A DNA stretch of 64,000 bases from Pyrinomonadaceae bacterium (GCA_019694395.1 JAIBCC010000007.1:1-64000), one strand, 5' to 3'. Shown: positions 33,931 to 43,186, numbered from the stretch's first letter. The notes: a model not told the origin generated them from the sequence alone. Numbers and translations: made by a program.

Positions 33931-35706
33931 ATGGAAGTATATTTTCAAGTAATTTCTGATGCAGAAACGCTTCGGGATGCCTGTGGTAAGTTGAGTAATT
34001 TCAATATTTTAGGCTTTGATACGGAAACGACTGAACTTGATCCGTTTGAGGGTAATATTAGGCTTGTTCAGTTAAGTAATGGGGCAGAAACCAAAGTGAT
34101 TGACCTCAAACCTTTTGCCGAAAAAGGCGATTTAAGGACAATGTCCGAACTTGCACCACTGCGCGATCTTTTGGAGAACCCTGAAATTGAAAAAGTAGCA
34201 CACAATGCAAAGTTTGATGCCAAATGGGTGAGTCATCATCTAGGAGTAAATGTTGGAGGATTATTTGACACTCTTTTAGCCAGTCAATTGATTGCTGCCG
34301 GTGATCAAGACCGCCGACATAATTTGGCTGAGGTTACATCTTTTTTCTTGGGGCAAGAATTGGATAAAACCGAACAAGTCAGTGATTGGAGCGCTGCTGA
34401 ACTTTCTCATTCCCAAGTTGAATATGCCGCCCGTGATGCCGCGACAATGATTCCTTTGCGGGAAAAAATTTGGGAAAGGTTAAAACAAGATGAGCTTGAC
34501 CGTGTAGCTATATTAGAAAATGAATGCGTAATGCCTGTGGCTAAAATGGAGCAAAACGGATTTTATTTAGATCGGGGTCGTTGGTTGGAACAACTGGAAA
34601 AAGTCAAGAAAATTCAGGCAAAACTAGCCGATGAGCTGCAAGATATGTTGTCCGCAGGGGTTGCCCAAGCTTCGCTTTTTGGTCGTGCTGAAATAAATCT
34701 TGATTCTCAGGCTCAGGTTTCAGACGCACTTAAAAATCTTGGCGTGCCAATTCCCGAAAGCACACGCGGTTGGCAATTACAGCCGCTTGCCAATGATTAT
34801 CCGGTTGTTGCCAAATTATTGGAATATCGAAGTGTTGCAAAAGGCTTAACCAGTTTTGGAGAAAACATTCTGGAATTTATCAAACCACAAACTGGTCGAG
34901 TTCACGCTGATTTTCGTTTGATTGGAGCACCAACCGGACGTTTTTCCTGCTCAAACCCAAATTTGCAGCAAATTCCGCACGGTGAAGAGTATCGGCGCGC
35001 ATTTATCGCCACAGAAGGAAAAAAACTTGTAATTGCTGATTATTCCCAAATCGAATTACGAATTTTGGCGGATTTTTCTGGGGATGAAAACTTCATCAAT
35101 TCATTCATTTCCGGCGCAGATTTTCATGCAGCCACAGCAGCACAGGTTTTCAATGTTTCCACGGAAAATGTTACTGTCGATCAACGGACTTTTGCTAAAA
35201 GGTTAAATTTTGGAGTAGTTTACGGAATTGGCGCGTCTCGTTTTGCGATGATGACGGGTGTTAGTCAACCTGAAGCCGAAAACATTATGCGGCGATATTT
35301 TGCAACCTATCGCAAATTAGATGCGTGGCTGCGCGAGGCTGGACAAAAGGCTTTACGGGAAAGAATCTCAAGAACAGCTTTGGGCAGGATGTATCGTTTC
35401 AGGTTTGATGAAAATGACCGTGCCCAAATAGCAGGCGCAAGACGCAACGCCATGAATTTCCCAATTCAAGGAACGAGCGCCGATATTTTAAAGCGTGCCC
35501 TGCGGCTTTTACACGATGCAATTTCTGGAACTTCCGCCAAACTGGTCAATATCGTTCATGATGAAATTATTGTTGAGTGTGATGAAAACGAAGCAGAACA
35601 AACCGCCCAAACTCTTGAAAAAGCAATGATTTCGGCAGCTGAAGAAATTGTTAAGAAAGTCCCAATTAAAGTAGACGCGAAGATTGCAGATGAATGGGTT
35701 AAGTAA
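33931..35706 (+). CDS. Family-A DNA polymerase with 3'-5' exonuclease, no 5' nuclease
   Basis: A 591-aa PolA-like enzyme. An N-terminal DnaQ/RNase D-type exonuclease has FDTETTELDPFEG (about 29), AHNAKFDAKW and YAARDAATM, so the acidic exonuclease residues are all present. The polymerase part has motif A ADYSQIELRILADFS (about 370), the O-helix RTFAKRLNFGVVYG and motif C VHDEII (about 543). The roughly 300-residue 5'-3' exonuclease domain of full PolA is absent from the start. It is a complete shorter class rather than a truncation, because the exonuclease begins right at the N-terminus. Repair or gap filling is inferred. Confidence 0.92.
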   Translation: MEVYFQVISDAETLRDACGKLSNFNILGFDTETTELDPFEGNIRLVQLSNGAETKVIDLKPFAEKGDLRTMSELAPLRDLLENPEIEKVAHNAKFDAKWVSHHLGVNVGGLFDTLLASQLIAAGDQDRRHNLAEVTSFFLGQELDKTEQVSDWSAAELSHSQVEYAARDAATMIPLREKIWERLKQDELDRVAILENECVMPVAKMEQNGFYLDRGRWLEQLEKVKKIQAKLADELQDMLSAGVAQASLFGRAEINLDSQAQVSDALKNLGVPIPESTRGWQLQPLANDYPVVAKLLEYRSVAKGLTSFGENILEFIKPQTGRVHADFRLIGAPTGRFSCSNPNLQQIPHGEEYRRAFIATEGKKLVIADYSQIELRILADFSGDENFINSFISGADFHAATAAQVFNVSTENVTVDQRTFAKRLNFGVVYGIGASRFAMMTGVSQPEAENIMRRYFATYRKLDAWLREAGQKALRERISRTALGRMYRFRFDENDRAQIAGARRNAMNFPIQGTSADILKRALRLLHDAISGTSAKLVNIVHDEIIVECDENEAEQTAQTLEKAMISAAEEIVKKVPIKVDAKIADEWVK

Positions 35707-35707
35707 G

Positions 35708-35735
35708 GGATGAAGGATAAAGGATGAGGGCTGAA
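35708..35735. repeat. Heptamer array (GGATGAA) after the polymerase gene
   Basis: Four units, GGATGAA, GGATAAA, GGATGAG and GGCTGAA, starting two bases after the polymerase stop. A hairpin (35733-35772) and a second, different array (35784-35811) follow. Confidence 0.75.
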
Positions 35736-35772
35736 AGTTTGTAAACATTGAGTTAAATGACTACAAACTTTC
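35733..35772. terminator. Bidirectional hairpin between convergent genes
   Basis: A perfect 11-bp stem, GAAAGTTTGTA with TACAAACTTTC, around an 18-base loop. It lies between the ends of the polymerase and S46 peptidase genes. Confidence 0.65.
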
Positions 35773-35783
35773 TTAATTTTGCC

Positions 35784-35811
35784 TTTTAACTTTTTACTTT
35801 TTACTTTTGGC
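35784..35811. repeat. Heptamer array (TTTTTAC) over the S46 peptidase stop
   Basis: Units TTTTAAC, TTTTTAC, TTTTTAC and TTTTGGC in exact 7-bp register. The peptidase stop codon (complement 35794-35796) and its last residues (AKSKK) are encoded by the array. Confidence 0.8.
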
Positions 35812-37965
35812 ACTAGCGAATTTCATTTCATTCAAAATCCAACCGGCTCCGGCAAATTTTTCAGTCAAGAACAAAACATAGCGAATATCAACTGAAATTG
35901 TCCGACCATATTTTGGACTAAAGAAAATGTCATTTCCCAAACCTTCGTAATTCCCGTCAAAGACAATCCCCACTTGTTCGCCGTAAGCGTTCATAATTGG
36001 ACTTCCGCTGTTTCCTCCGATAATGTCGGTGGTTGCCAAAAAATTGACGGGAACAGAATCGCCAACTCCGAACCGACCAAAATCTTTTGCCGCTTGCAGC
36101 TCTTTTAATTTTTGCGGAACGATAAAGGGAAAAACCCCTGTATCCTTATCAATTACACCTTTTAAAGTTGTAAATGGCGTGTAAATCACGGCTTCGCGCG
36201 GTTCATAACCTTTGACCGTTCCGTAGGTAAATCTCTGTGTAAAATTTGCATCCGGATAAGGCTTAATTCCCTTCATTTCGCTGATCCCTTCCATATAAAG
36301 GAGACGCAAATTATTTATTTCAGCATTAAATTTGTTGGTTCGACCAGCAATTGCAGCTTGTTCTTGGGCGGTTGCCGCCGCAAATTCAAACAATTTTGGA
36401 TACTTTTCTTTCAAAGAATTGGCAGACTTTGAATAAAGTCCAATAATTTTATCAGCCGTTGAAAAATCTTTATTTTCTAAAAATGAATTGACAAATTTTT
36501 CTTCTGCGTCTTTTCTGGCTTTTCCAGTTGCCCCGCCAAATAAATTTTCAGCTGCTAAATATTTTTGATCTGCCCCTAATTCCGAAAGTTTGCTGAAAAA
36601 GAATTTAAGAATTGCACTTTCGAGCATTGGTTCGCGCCCTTGCATTACCTGTTGAATTTCGGCTTTCTTTTTATCATTCAAAGTTTTGCCCTGAGCAACT
36701 GCGGCAAATGCATCAATTACTTCTTTGAAAGTTCCGGTGTTCCCAAGATTGGGAATGGTGCGAACAAGTCTGTCCCTTGCAGCAGTTTTATAAAATTCAT
36801 CAGAGGCACGGGCAATATCCGCTAAAAGATTGCCGTATTTGGCTTTACGGGAGGGGTTTTCATTAACCCAAGTTGCAAATTTTGCTTCATCAGATTTCTT
36901 TTGTGAAACAATATCAGCCCGTCGCATCGCCAGGATTCCGCCTTCATAAAGTTTGCGGCTGTTGTCCAAATTAGCAACTTCACCCTGTAATGCAATTCTT
37001 TTTTCTTCATCCTCCCTGCCGATTTCACGTAAGGTATCACCCCAAACCCGAAGATATTCATAAAGAAATGGAAAATTGACTTGCTGAGAATAATTAACTG
37101 ATTGGCTTTCGCGGTATCGGGTCGTTCCGCCAGGATTTCCCATCACAAAAACAAAGTCGTTTTCTTTCAAACCATTAAGAGAAATAGTTAAAAATTTACG
37201 GGGTTTAAAGGGGACGTTATTTGGGGAATATTCTGCTGATTTTCCGTCAGGGGCAACATAAGCACGAAGATAAGTAAAATCGCCGGTGTGCCGGGTCCAT
37301 TCAAAGTTATCCGGGTCGCCCCCGAAAAATCCAATGGTTTGAGGTGGAGCATAAACGACGCGAATGTCCTTAATTAATTTATTTTCATAAAGATAATAAA
37401 AATATCCATTGCTTACGGCTTGCACACGAACTGTATTTCCTTCGGGTGCTTTGGATTGTTCTGATCTTTCAAGTTTCTCGATATTTGCCTTTATTGCATT
37501 ATCACGGGCTTCGCCGGTTAACTTCTCAGTTCCGGTAATAATCTTTTGTGTTACATCTTCGACCCGAATTGGAATGTTCAGCGAATAATCTTTGGCGGGT
37601 AATTCCTCTTTCATCGAATTGGCTTTGTAGCCCTCATCCCCATATCTTTTTTCCGGGGTTGAGGCAGCCACTAGCGCATCTAAACCACAATGATGATTAG
37701 TCAAAATTAAACCGTTCGGGGAAATAAATTCAGCTGTGCATCCTATTTCCAAACGAATAATTGCTTCAGAAATACCACCCGTTTTAGGGTTATAAATATC
37801 TGATGGTTTTATTTTTAAACCTTTTTGCTGCAAAGGAAGCGTGACAATTTTGTCAGGCGTATACATTCCTTCATCAAATTTAGCTAAAGTTAAAGAAACT
37901 GATGTCAAAATAACTGAAAACACCAGAAGCAAAGAAACCAAAGACCTTTTGTCTATTTTTATCAT
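35794..37965 (-). CDS. S46 family peptidase (DPP7/DPP11 type)
   Basis: A 723-aa exported serine peptidase that cuts dipeptides from peptide N-termini. A signal segment (about 8-28, LVSLLLVFSVILTSVSLTLA) is followed by the typical opening FDEGMYTPDKI. The chymotrypsin-like catalytic parts are TNHHCGLDAL (His about 88) and IGGNSGSPIMNAYGEQVGI (Ser about 651). A helical domain between them is usual for the family. The residue that decides between DPP7 and DPP11 preference was not assigned. It would work with the M1 aminopeptidase in periplasmic peptide breakdown. Confidence 0.93.
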   Translation of the reverse strand: MIKIDKRSLVSLLLVFSVILTSVSLTLAKFDEGMYTPDKIVTLPLQQKGLKIKPSDIYNPKTGGISEAIIRLEIGCTAEFISPNGLILTNHHCGLDALVAASTPEKRYGDEGYKANSMKEELPAKDYSLNIPIRVEDVTQKIITGTEKLTGEARDNAIKANIEKLERSEQSKAPEGNTVRVQAVSNGYFYYLYENKLIKDIRVVYAPPQTIGFFGGDPDNFEWTRHTGDFTYLRAYVAPDGKSAEYSPNNVPFKPRKFLTISLNGLKENDFVFVMGNPGGTTRYRESQSVNYSQQVNFPFLYEYLRVWGDTLREIGREDEEKRIALQGEVANLDNSRKLYEGGILAMRRADIVSQKKSDEAKFATWVNENPSRKAKYGNLLADIARASDEFYKTAARDRLVRTIPNLGNTGTFKEVIDAFAAVAQGKTLNDKKKAEIQQVMQGREPMLESAILKFFFSKLSELGADQKYLAAENLFGGATGKARKDAEEKFVNSFLENKDFSTADKIIGLYSKSANSLKEKYPKLFEFAAATAQEQAAIAGRTNKFNAEINNLRLLYMEGISEMKGIKPYPDANFTQRFTYGTVKGYEPREAVIYTPFTTLKGVIDKDTGVFPFIVPQKLKELQAAKDFGRFGVGDSVPVNFLATTDIIGGNSGSPIMNAYGEQVGIVFDGNYEGLGNDIFFSPKYGRTISVDIRYVLFLTEKFAGAGWILNEMKFASAKSKK

Positions 37966-38078
37966 TTTTCCCGATCCACCTTTTTGGATAAAATTAACCT
38001 GAACTTAATTTTACTTAAATCCAATAAAAAGAAAAAGCGAGCAAATATGCCCGCTTCTTATTAAATAAATTTGTAAAA

Positions 38079-38894
38079 CTATTTTAGCATTTCCGGGGGT
38101 AGAAACCTTCGCGGATTTATTGCCTTGTCATCTAAACGAACTTCGTAATGTAAATGCGGTCCGGTCGAACGCCCGGTTGAACCAATTAGTCCGATTTCTT
38201 GCCCGCGTTGGATAGTATCACCTTCCTTAATTTCGATTTTGGAAAGGTGTCCGAAGCGGGTCTTCAAGCCGTTGCCATGGTCAATTTCAATTAAATTACC
38301 GTATCCGCCCGTCCAACCTGCTTTTGAAACGGTTCCGTTTGCAGTAGCCAGCACAATATCTCCGCGTTCACCGTCAATATCTAATCCCGGGTGAAACTCA
38401 TAACTTCTTCCCCCAAATGGATTACGGCGAAAACCGAATTCATTGTTGATTTTACCTACATGTGCCCACACATTTGGGAAAAAATCAGGATTACTGGTCG
38501 CTTCGATTTTCTTGATTTGGGCTTCCAGTTCACCTTCGTTACTTTCATTTTCTTCAGTTGCTAACTGAAAATTTAAGGACGATGGACCACCAGTATTCAA
38601 ATTATTTGTTGAATCAGTTGGACGATCATAATCAATTGATTTTGGTTGATTATTGACCGGTTGAACTGCGGCAACTTGTTGGATCACGGGAGAAGTTTCG
38701 GTTTGGTTATTTGGTTGTAAATTTTCTGCATTAAGGGCAAATCCAATACTGGCAGTTGCCAACCCTACAGTTAAAACAGCACTGGCTGCAAAGCTATGCA
38801 GCCATTTTTTTGAAACTTCGATCCGGCGGATATAGATTCTTGACTTTGACGAATGGGTTAATAGAAAAGTGTAAAACTTGTCGTCCTTTTGCAT
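38079..38894 (-). CDS. M23 (LytM) family endopeptidase, membrane anchored
   Basis: A 271-aa protein with one transmembrane helix near residues 32-52 and an extracytoplasmic Gln/Asn-rich linker. The M23 domain follows at about 150-265: FHPGLDID (zinc His about 168 with Asp) and HLHYEV (HxH about 251). GFRRNPFGG and STGRSTGPHLHYE are standard. It would cut peptidoglycan cross-links, or activate amidases if degenerate; the zinc ligands appear intact. A 298-bp upstream region with possible structured leader precedes it. Confidence 0.9.
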   Translation of the reverse strand: MQKDDKFYTFLLTHSSKSRIYIRRIEVSKKWLHSFAASAVLTVGLATASIGFALNAENLQPNNQTETSPVIQQVAAVQPVNNQPKSIDYDRPTDSTNNLNTGGPSSLNFQLATEENESNEGELEAQIKKIEATSNPDFFPNVWAHVGKINNEFGFRRNPFGGRSYEFHPGLDIDGERGDIVLATANGTVSKAGWTGGYGNLIEIDHGNGLKTRFGHLSKIEIKEGDTIQRGQEIGLIGSTGRSTGPHLHYEVRLDDKAINPRRFLPPEMLK

Positions 38895-39192
38895 TTAATC
38901 TTTAATAAGCTCCTTTTTTTGATTTCGCGTTGAAAACATAGTTCCAACCAGGCGGAATCTACGAAAGTTCAGCCTAACATACGGGCGACTGACGCAAAAT
39001 CCTTTTTTTGAGAATTATTTAACGCTCTTTAAAACACTAAAAATCCTCTTTCGGGGGTAAATTGTAACAAACTTAAATATTGATTGTTTTAGTTACGAAT
39101 GCAGATAGTTTAACTAAAAAAAACTTAAAAAGCAAGCAAACATCGACATTTCAAAAGCCGATGTCGGAATCATCTGCAAATTTAATAAAGAT
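38895..39192. other. Gene-poor leader region upstream of the M23 gene
   Basis: No ORF is seen. On the minus strand a GC-richer block (about 38930-39000) can form TCA-GCC/GGC-TGA and TTCC...GGAA hairpins before an AAAGGAGC sequence about 14 bases ahead of the start codon. It matches no riboswitch consensus I can recall. Confidence 0.35.
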
Positions 39193-39411
39193 TTAACTCT
39201 TATCTTTGGATTGGCGATTCGATGTAAATGAACGAAATGCCAAAAATCCAACCCCAACAATAACTATGATGAAAGCCAAAACAATAATAGCTTTGATAGC
39301 GAAAGTTAAAAAACCGATAAAAGCAATCAACTGCTTAACTAAAGCAATCACAAGAGCTATTAAAACTAAAATACTTCCCCATCCGGCGGCGGCTCTAACC
39401 CAAGTTGGCAT
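39193..39411 (-). CDS. Small two-helix membrane protein
   Basis: A 72-aa protein with two hydrophobic helices (about 12-34 and 38-58) and a charged tail (NRQSKDKS). GGAAGGA lies eight bases before the ATG, which supports translation. It has no recognised family. It sits alone between the M23 gene and the zinc-finger membrane protein. Confidence 0.6.
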   Translation of the reverse strand: MPTWVRAAAGWGSILVLIALVIALVKQLIAFIGFLTFAIKAIIVLAFIIVIVGVGFLAFRSFTSNRQSKDKS

Positions 39412-39545
39412 AATTTAAATCCTTCCAAAAACTTTGATTGTAATATAGGAAATAGCTCCATTTATCTAAAACGGATAAAACTACTCCGATTCCATTTTCA
39501 ATCCGAAGATTTGCTTTCTGTCTTCAAACCAAATTATACACGCTG

Positions 39546-40289
39546 CTATCTTGATTTCCAAGATTTTGACGATGATTGTTCCTGATAATCCTGGCGAACA
39601 TCAAAGTCACCAGTGCGAAAACTTGTTTCTCCCAAACGGGTTGTAAAGGATTGTTCCTGATTTTTGTTCGCGGAATTCCCTTTAAAAATTTTGTCTCTTA
39701 ACAAATAAATCCCTAATGAAATTAGAAGAACCGGCAAAGCTGAACGCAATAATTGTCCGACATTGACGAACATTTGGAGGAAAAATAAAGCCCCGATTCC
39801 CAATAAAACAAATCCCCACAATTTTGGATTACCCGAAAATCGTTTAACAATTATATCTTCTGCGCCATCAGGTGTAACTCCGGATCGTATTAATTGTGCA
39901 GTGCGCCACGAATCAACAGCGGCAAAAACCCACATCCCCATAAAACCGAAAACGAAAATCGGCATTTTTATCAGGATTGCAAGTTGGAAAAGACCGATAA
40001 AAATTGCGAAATAAACGAGTGCTTTTGAAGTTTGTCCATTATAAGCCGCCCCTAATCCCGGACAAATAAATGAAAGAATTAAGGCTAAAAGAGGTGAAGT
40101 TTGCTTTTTAACTAAAGGCACATAAGAAGCACCGTTCCCTCTATTCCGAAGCATTTCAACTCCGGCAACAATACAATCCTGACAGTATGGAAATCCCTTG
40201 ATGCGATGATCGCACGCCGGACATAACGGTTTTCCGCATCCGTTACAATTTACTACTGCCGTATTGATTGAATGATAAGCACAATTCAT
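39546..40289 (-). CDS. B-box-like zinc finger membrane protein
   Basis: A 247-aa protein. Residues 3-38 hold a Cys/His cluster (CAYH, CNGCGKPLCPACDHR, YCQDC) of the B-box type that should bind two zinc ions. Three to four hydrophobic helices follow (about 66-185), including a GLGAAYNGQTSKAL turn as in TM2-type proteins. The C-terminus is polar. Its ATG follows the anti-sigma stop directly, so the two are probably translated together and it may act in the same envelope-stress circuit. Confidence 0.75.
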   Translation of the reverse strand: MNCAYHSINTAVVNCNGCGKPLCPACDHRIKGFPYCQDCIVAGVEMLRNRGNGASYVPLVKKQTSPLLALILSFICPGLGAAYNGQTSKALVYFAIFIGLFQLAILIKMPIFVFGFMGMWVFAAVDSWRTAQLIRSGVTPDGAEDIIVKRFSGNPKLWGFVLLGIGALFFLQMFVNVGQLLRSALPVLLISLGIYLLRDKIFKGNSANKNQEQSFTTRLGETSFRTGDFDVRQDYQEQSSSKSWKSR

Positions 40290-41051
40290 TTATTGATTTC
40301 CCTCGCTCGTAATTGGTTCCTGATTATTTTGGGGCTTTTCTGTTTCCCAAATATTCGAACTTTCCTTGTAGGTTTGCTGGGCTAACTCAACTCCTTTTTG
40401 GTAGATTCCGCTGATTGTTCCGTCTGCCGAAACCGTTTGGCTAAAGACAAAAAAGGCAAGCATGATCATCATTGCCATTGGTGCCAGTTGTGGAATCGTA
40501 ATTGGAAATCTCAAACCGCGAACCCAATCATTGAGTTGTTCTTTCCACGTAATTTTCGGAAGTTGAAGTAATTCTGCACCACTTGTGGCTTGCATAATTC
40601 TTTCGTGCAAACCAACCGGCAAAGGTAATTCGTCAGCTTTGTAGGTATAACAAACAGCGATTGCACGAACAACCTCACCCGGCAGATCCGTGCATTTTTC
40701 ACATAAAACTGCGTGACGTTCCCAACGATGAAAAAACGAAGCTGGCAAAAAGCCGTCCAAATAATCCGTTAAAGAATTTTCAAATTCTGAACAAAGCATT
40801 GCAGTTTCCGGCATTGTTTTAGCCAGAATCCGGGCTTCCAGGGAGGTTAAAGGAGCCTTTGGGACGGCAATTTCGTGACAAACTTTCAAAGCCTCCTTTA
40901 CTTCATTCAGCAACGAATGACATAACGGGCATTTGAGGGCATGTTCCGCCATGGACTTTCGAGTTTGTCTATCAAGTGCATTATCCAAGTAATCGGTTAG
41001 TTTATCTTCGAACTCGGAACAGTTGATAATTTTTTCGTTTTCATAATTCAT
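40290..41051 (-). CDS. Anti-sigma factor with two zinc-finger domains
   Basis: A 253-aa membrane anti-sigma factor. The ATG at 41051 (MNYENEK) is preferred to the longer frame at 41099. Two tandem zf-HC2-type modules are visible: CSEFEDKLTDYLDNALDRQT with HALKCPLC, then CSEFENSLTDYLDGFLPASF with HAVLCEKC. Each has the H-x3-C-x2-C zinc site, whereas one module is usual. A transmembrane helix near 195-215 and a periplasmic tail follow. It should hold the ECF sigma factor encoded 211 bp upstream. Confidence 0.85.
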   Translation of the reverse strand: MNYENEKIINCSEFEDKLTDYLDNALDRQTRKSMAEHALKCPLCHSLLNEVKEALKVCHEIAVPKAPLTSLEARILAKTMPETAMLCSEFENSLTDYLDGFLPASFFHRWERHAVLCEKCTDLPGEVVRAIAVCYTYKADELPLPVGLHERIMQATSGAELLQLPKITWKEQLNDWVRGLRFPITIPQLAPMAMMIMLAFFVFSQTVSADGTISGIYQKGVELAQQTYKESSNIWETEKPQNNQEPITSEGNQ

Positions 41052-41262
41052 AACGCTTAAATACAATTTTTCAAGAAAAATAAAACACCACCTACTCAAA
41101 CGAAATTTGTTAACAAATTTGGTCTTTGAGTTGTCCTTAAACTTGAAAAATTGTCAAAAAATCAAATCTTTTCAAAATCTTTCTCAACTAGACAGTTAAT
41201 TTCCATTTTTTTTGCTTTATTGATTTTAGGAATTTTCCCAAAATCAAAGGTCAAAATCCAAA

Positions 41263-41856
41263 CTACATATTTACAACCCGCATTCGACGTAAAATTTTCG
41301 CCAATTCGATACGTCCGCGATTAATGCGTGATTTAACTGTGCCTTCAGGAATTTTTAATAATTCTACGATTTCTAAATAGCTCAGTTCTTCAATATCACG
41401 CAAAATAACACAGGTTCGTAAATCAGTTGGTAGTTTGTCAATTCCCTCTTGGACTTGTCGGGCTAATTCCCGACGCTCCATTTCCTTTTGCATCGAACCG
41501 CCGATGGCTTTTAAATGAAACGAATGTTCCTCGACATCTTCGGCATAACTGTCCTGCGGATTGCGTTGTCGATGACGGTAATCGTCAATTATCAAATTTC
41601 GCGCCAACCGCATCAGCCAGTTCGATAAATCACCTTGTTTAGCATCATATTGGTCAAGCGTTCGATAAATGCGGATAAAAACTTCCTGAGTTAAATCCTC
41701 CGCTGCCTCTACACTTGAAGTAAAACGGTAGGCAAGGTTAAAGATACGCCGCGAAAAGGTTGTAACAATCTCCTCCCAAGCTGTTCCGTCACCAGTCCTA
41801 CAACGCCGGACAAGGTCTGCTCCATTCACAGTTGCCAATGCTTTAACTGCTTCCAA
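41263..41856 (-). CDS. ECF sigma factor, RpoE-like
   Basis: A 197-aa sigma-70 family factor of the ECF group. Region 2 is FSRRIFNLAYRFTSSVEAAE with DLTQEVFIRIYR and NWLMRLARNLIIDDYR. Region 4 is LPTDLRTCVILRDIEELSYL through EGTVKSRINRGRIEL, the helix-turn-helix that reads the -35 element. Regions 1 and 3 are absent as expected. It starts with TTG, preceded by GGAG ten bases upstream. A GGAAC-N17-CGTAA promoter-like sequence upstream suggests autoregulation. Confidence 0.93.
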   Translation of the reverse strand: MEAVKALATVNGADLVRRCRTGDGTAWEEIVTTFSRRIFNLAYRFTSSVEAAEDLTQEVFIRIYRTLDQYDAKQGDLSNWLMRLARNLIIDDYRHRQRNPQDSYAEDVEEHSFHLKAIGGSMQKEMERRELARQVQEGIDKLPTDLRTCVILRDIEELSYLEIVELLKIPEGTVKSRINRGRIELAKILRRMRVVNM

Positions 41857-41931
41857 GTTAAGTGTTCTCCAAAAAGCAATGCTTTTCGTTCAAAGCAACA
41901 AGGCGATAAATCTAACCCTGTCAATTTAGTG

Positions 41932-41958
41932 TTACGAGAGTTAATTTCAAAAAGTTCC
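41932..41958 (-). promoter_or_regulatory. Candidate ECF-type promoter
   Basis: On the minus strand, GGAAC (41954-41958), 17 bases, then CGTAA (41932-41936), about 75 bp before the sigma gene. The GGAAC element is typical of ECF promoters and would let the factor transcribe its own gene. Confidence 0.5.
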
Positions 41959-42145
41959 CCCAAAAATGAAAAATAAACCCCAAAATCCATAAGTTTGCTT
42001 GTTTGCCCAAATTTATTAACTTTTTTCAGATTTTCACCTCTCGCTGTTTTTCACTTTTCCAACAAAATACTGTATCTTGTGTCTTTGGTGTTTATTAACA
42101 CAATTTTTATAAAAATATCATAATTTTTAAGGTCGGAAAGCTATT

Positions 42146-43186
42146 TTGCGAAAGAATCTCAAGTTTTTAATTTTATTAATTATTACAGTCTTAATATTTT
42201 GGTTCTTTGGAAGAAACTTAAATTGGACGGAAGTCAGCCAAAGTTTACAAAAGGCTAATCTTTTTTACTTAATTTTAGCAGTTTCAATAATTTGTTTAGG
42301 ATATTTACTAAGGGCAAAGCGTTGGCAGGTTTTGCTGGAACCAATTACTGAAACATCTTTGAAAGAGTTATTTGCCACTACAACCGTCGGATTTACGGCA
42401 GTTTTTTTTGTGGGAAGAGCCGGAGAGATCGTTCGTCCAATGTGGTTGCCAATGCGTGACCACCGGGTTCGTCCCAGTGCCGCGTTGGTTACCCTCGGGC
42501 TTGAACGAATTTTCGATTTAGCCGCTTTGATTTGTTTTTTTGCCGTTAATTCGATGTGGTTGACTGCACCTGCAGGCGAAGATGCCCAATTTAATCGTGT
42601 CAAATTAATTGCAATTTTAATGTTGATTGGGGTAATTTTTGGGTTGATTGCTCTTTTTTTCTATCAAAAGCATTCGGCAAAAGTAATTTCCTGGTTTGAA
42701 AAACAATCGTTATTAAAAAATCGGCTCGGACAAATCTTTTTGAGCATCCTTCGCCAAACTGCTGCCTCGCTGGCTATTTTAAAAGATTGGCGCGAGGTTA
42801 TGGCGGTTGCTTTTTGGACTTTCCTATTGTGGCTGGCGATTTCGCTCCCAACCTGGTTAGTAATTTTGGCGTTTGGAATTGATATGAATTTCAGCCAATC
42901 TATTTTTGTGATGTGGTGGGCGGCACTTGGTTCGTTAGTTCCGACTCCCGGGGGAGCAGCGGGTGCATTCCACATGGCAACTGCCGGTGGACTAACCTTT
43001 CTGGGAATTGATAAAGAACTAGCTGCTGCTGTTTCAATTATTATGCACCTTGTTTATTTTGCTCCGGCGGTGATCTTTGGTGTTTATTATTTTTTCCATG
43101 GCGACATTACAATTGAGAAGTTCAGAAGTTTGCTTTCTTCTCAAAATGCGGTTGAAGAGATTGAATCTGACAGCCCCAATCCCTAA
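42146..43186 (+). CDS. Lysylphosphatidylglycerol synthase TM region (UPF0104) protein
   Basis: A 346-aa polytopic membrane protein of the UPF0104/LPTR family, with about eight helices. VGFTAVFFVGRAGEIVRPMW and SLVPTPGGAGAFH-like GSLVPTPGGAAGAFHMA are the family's two conserved segments. Members flip or help synthesise membrane lipids such as lysyl-PG, or act as undecaprenyl/dolichol-linked transport proteins; no substrate can be given here. It starts with TTG after a GGAAAG sequence. Confidence 0.85.
   Translation: MRKNLKFLILLIITVLIFWFFGRNLNWTEVSQSLQKANLFYLILAVSIICLGYLLRAKRWQVLLEPITETSLKELFATTTVGFTAVFFVGRAGEIVRPMWLPMRDHRVRPSAALVTLGLERIFDLAALICFFAVNSMWLTAPAGEDAQFNRVKLIAILMLIGVIFGLIALFFYQKHSAKVISWFEKQSLLKNRLGQIFLSILRQTAASLAILKDWREVMAVAFWTFLLWLAISLPTWLVILAFGIDMNFSQSIFVMWWAALGSLVPTPGGAAGAFHMATAGGLTFLGIDKELAAAVSIIMHLVYFAPAVIFGVYYFFHGDITIEKFRSLLSSQNAVEEIESDSPNP

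Noticed and set aside
35509-35813. Minus-strand ORFs running from the polymerase gene end into the repeat
   Set aside because: They are antisense to the polymerase and use the heptamer arrays as coding sequence; no support for expression.
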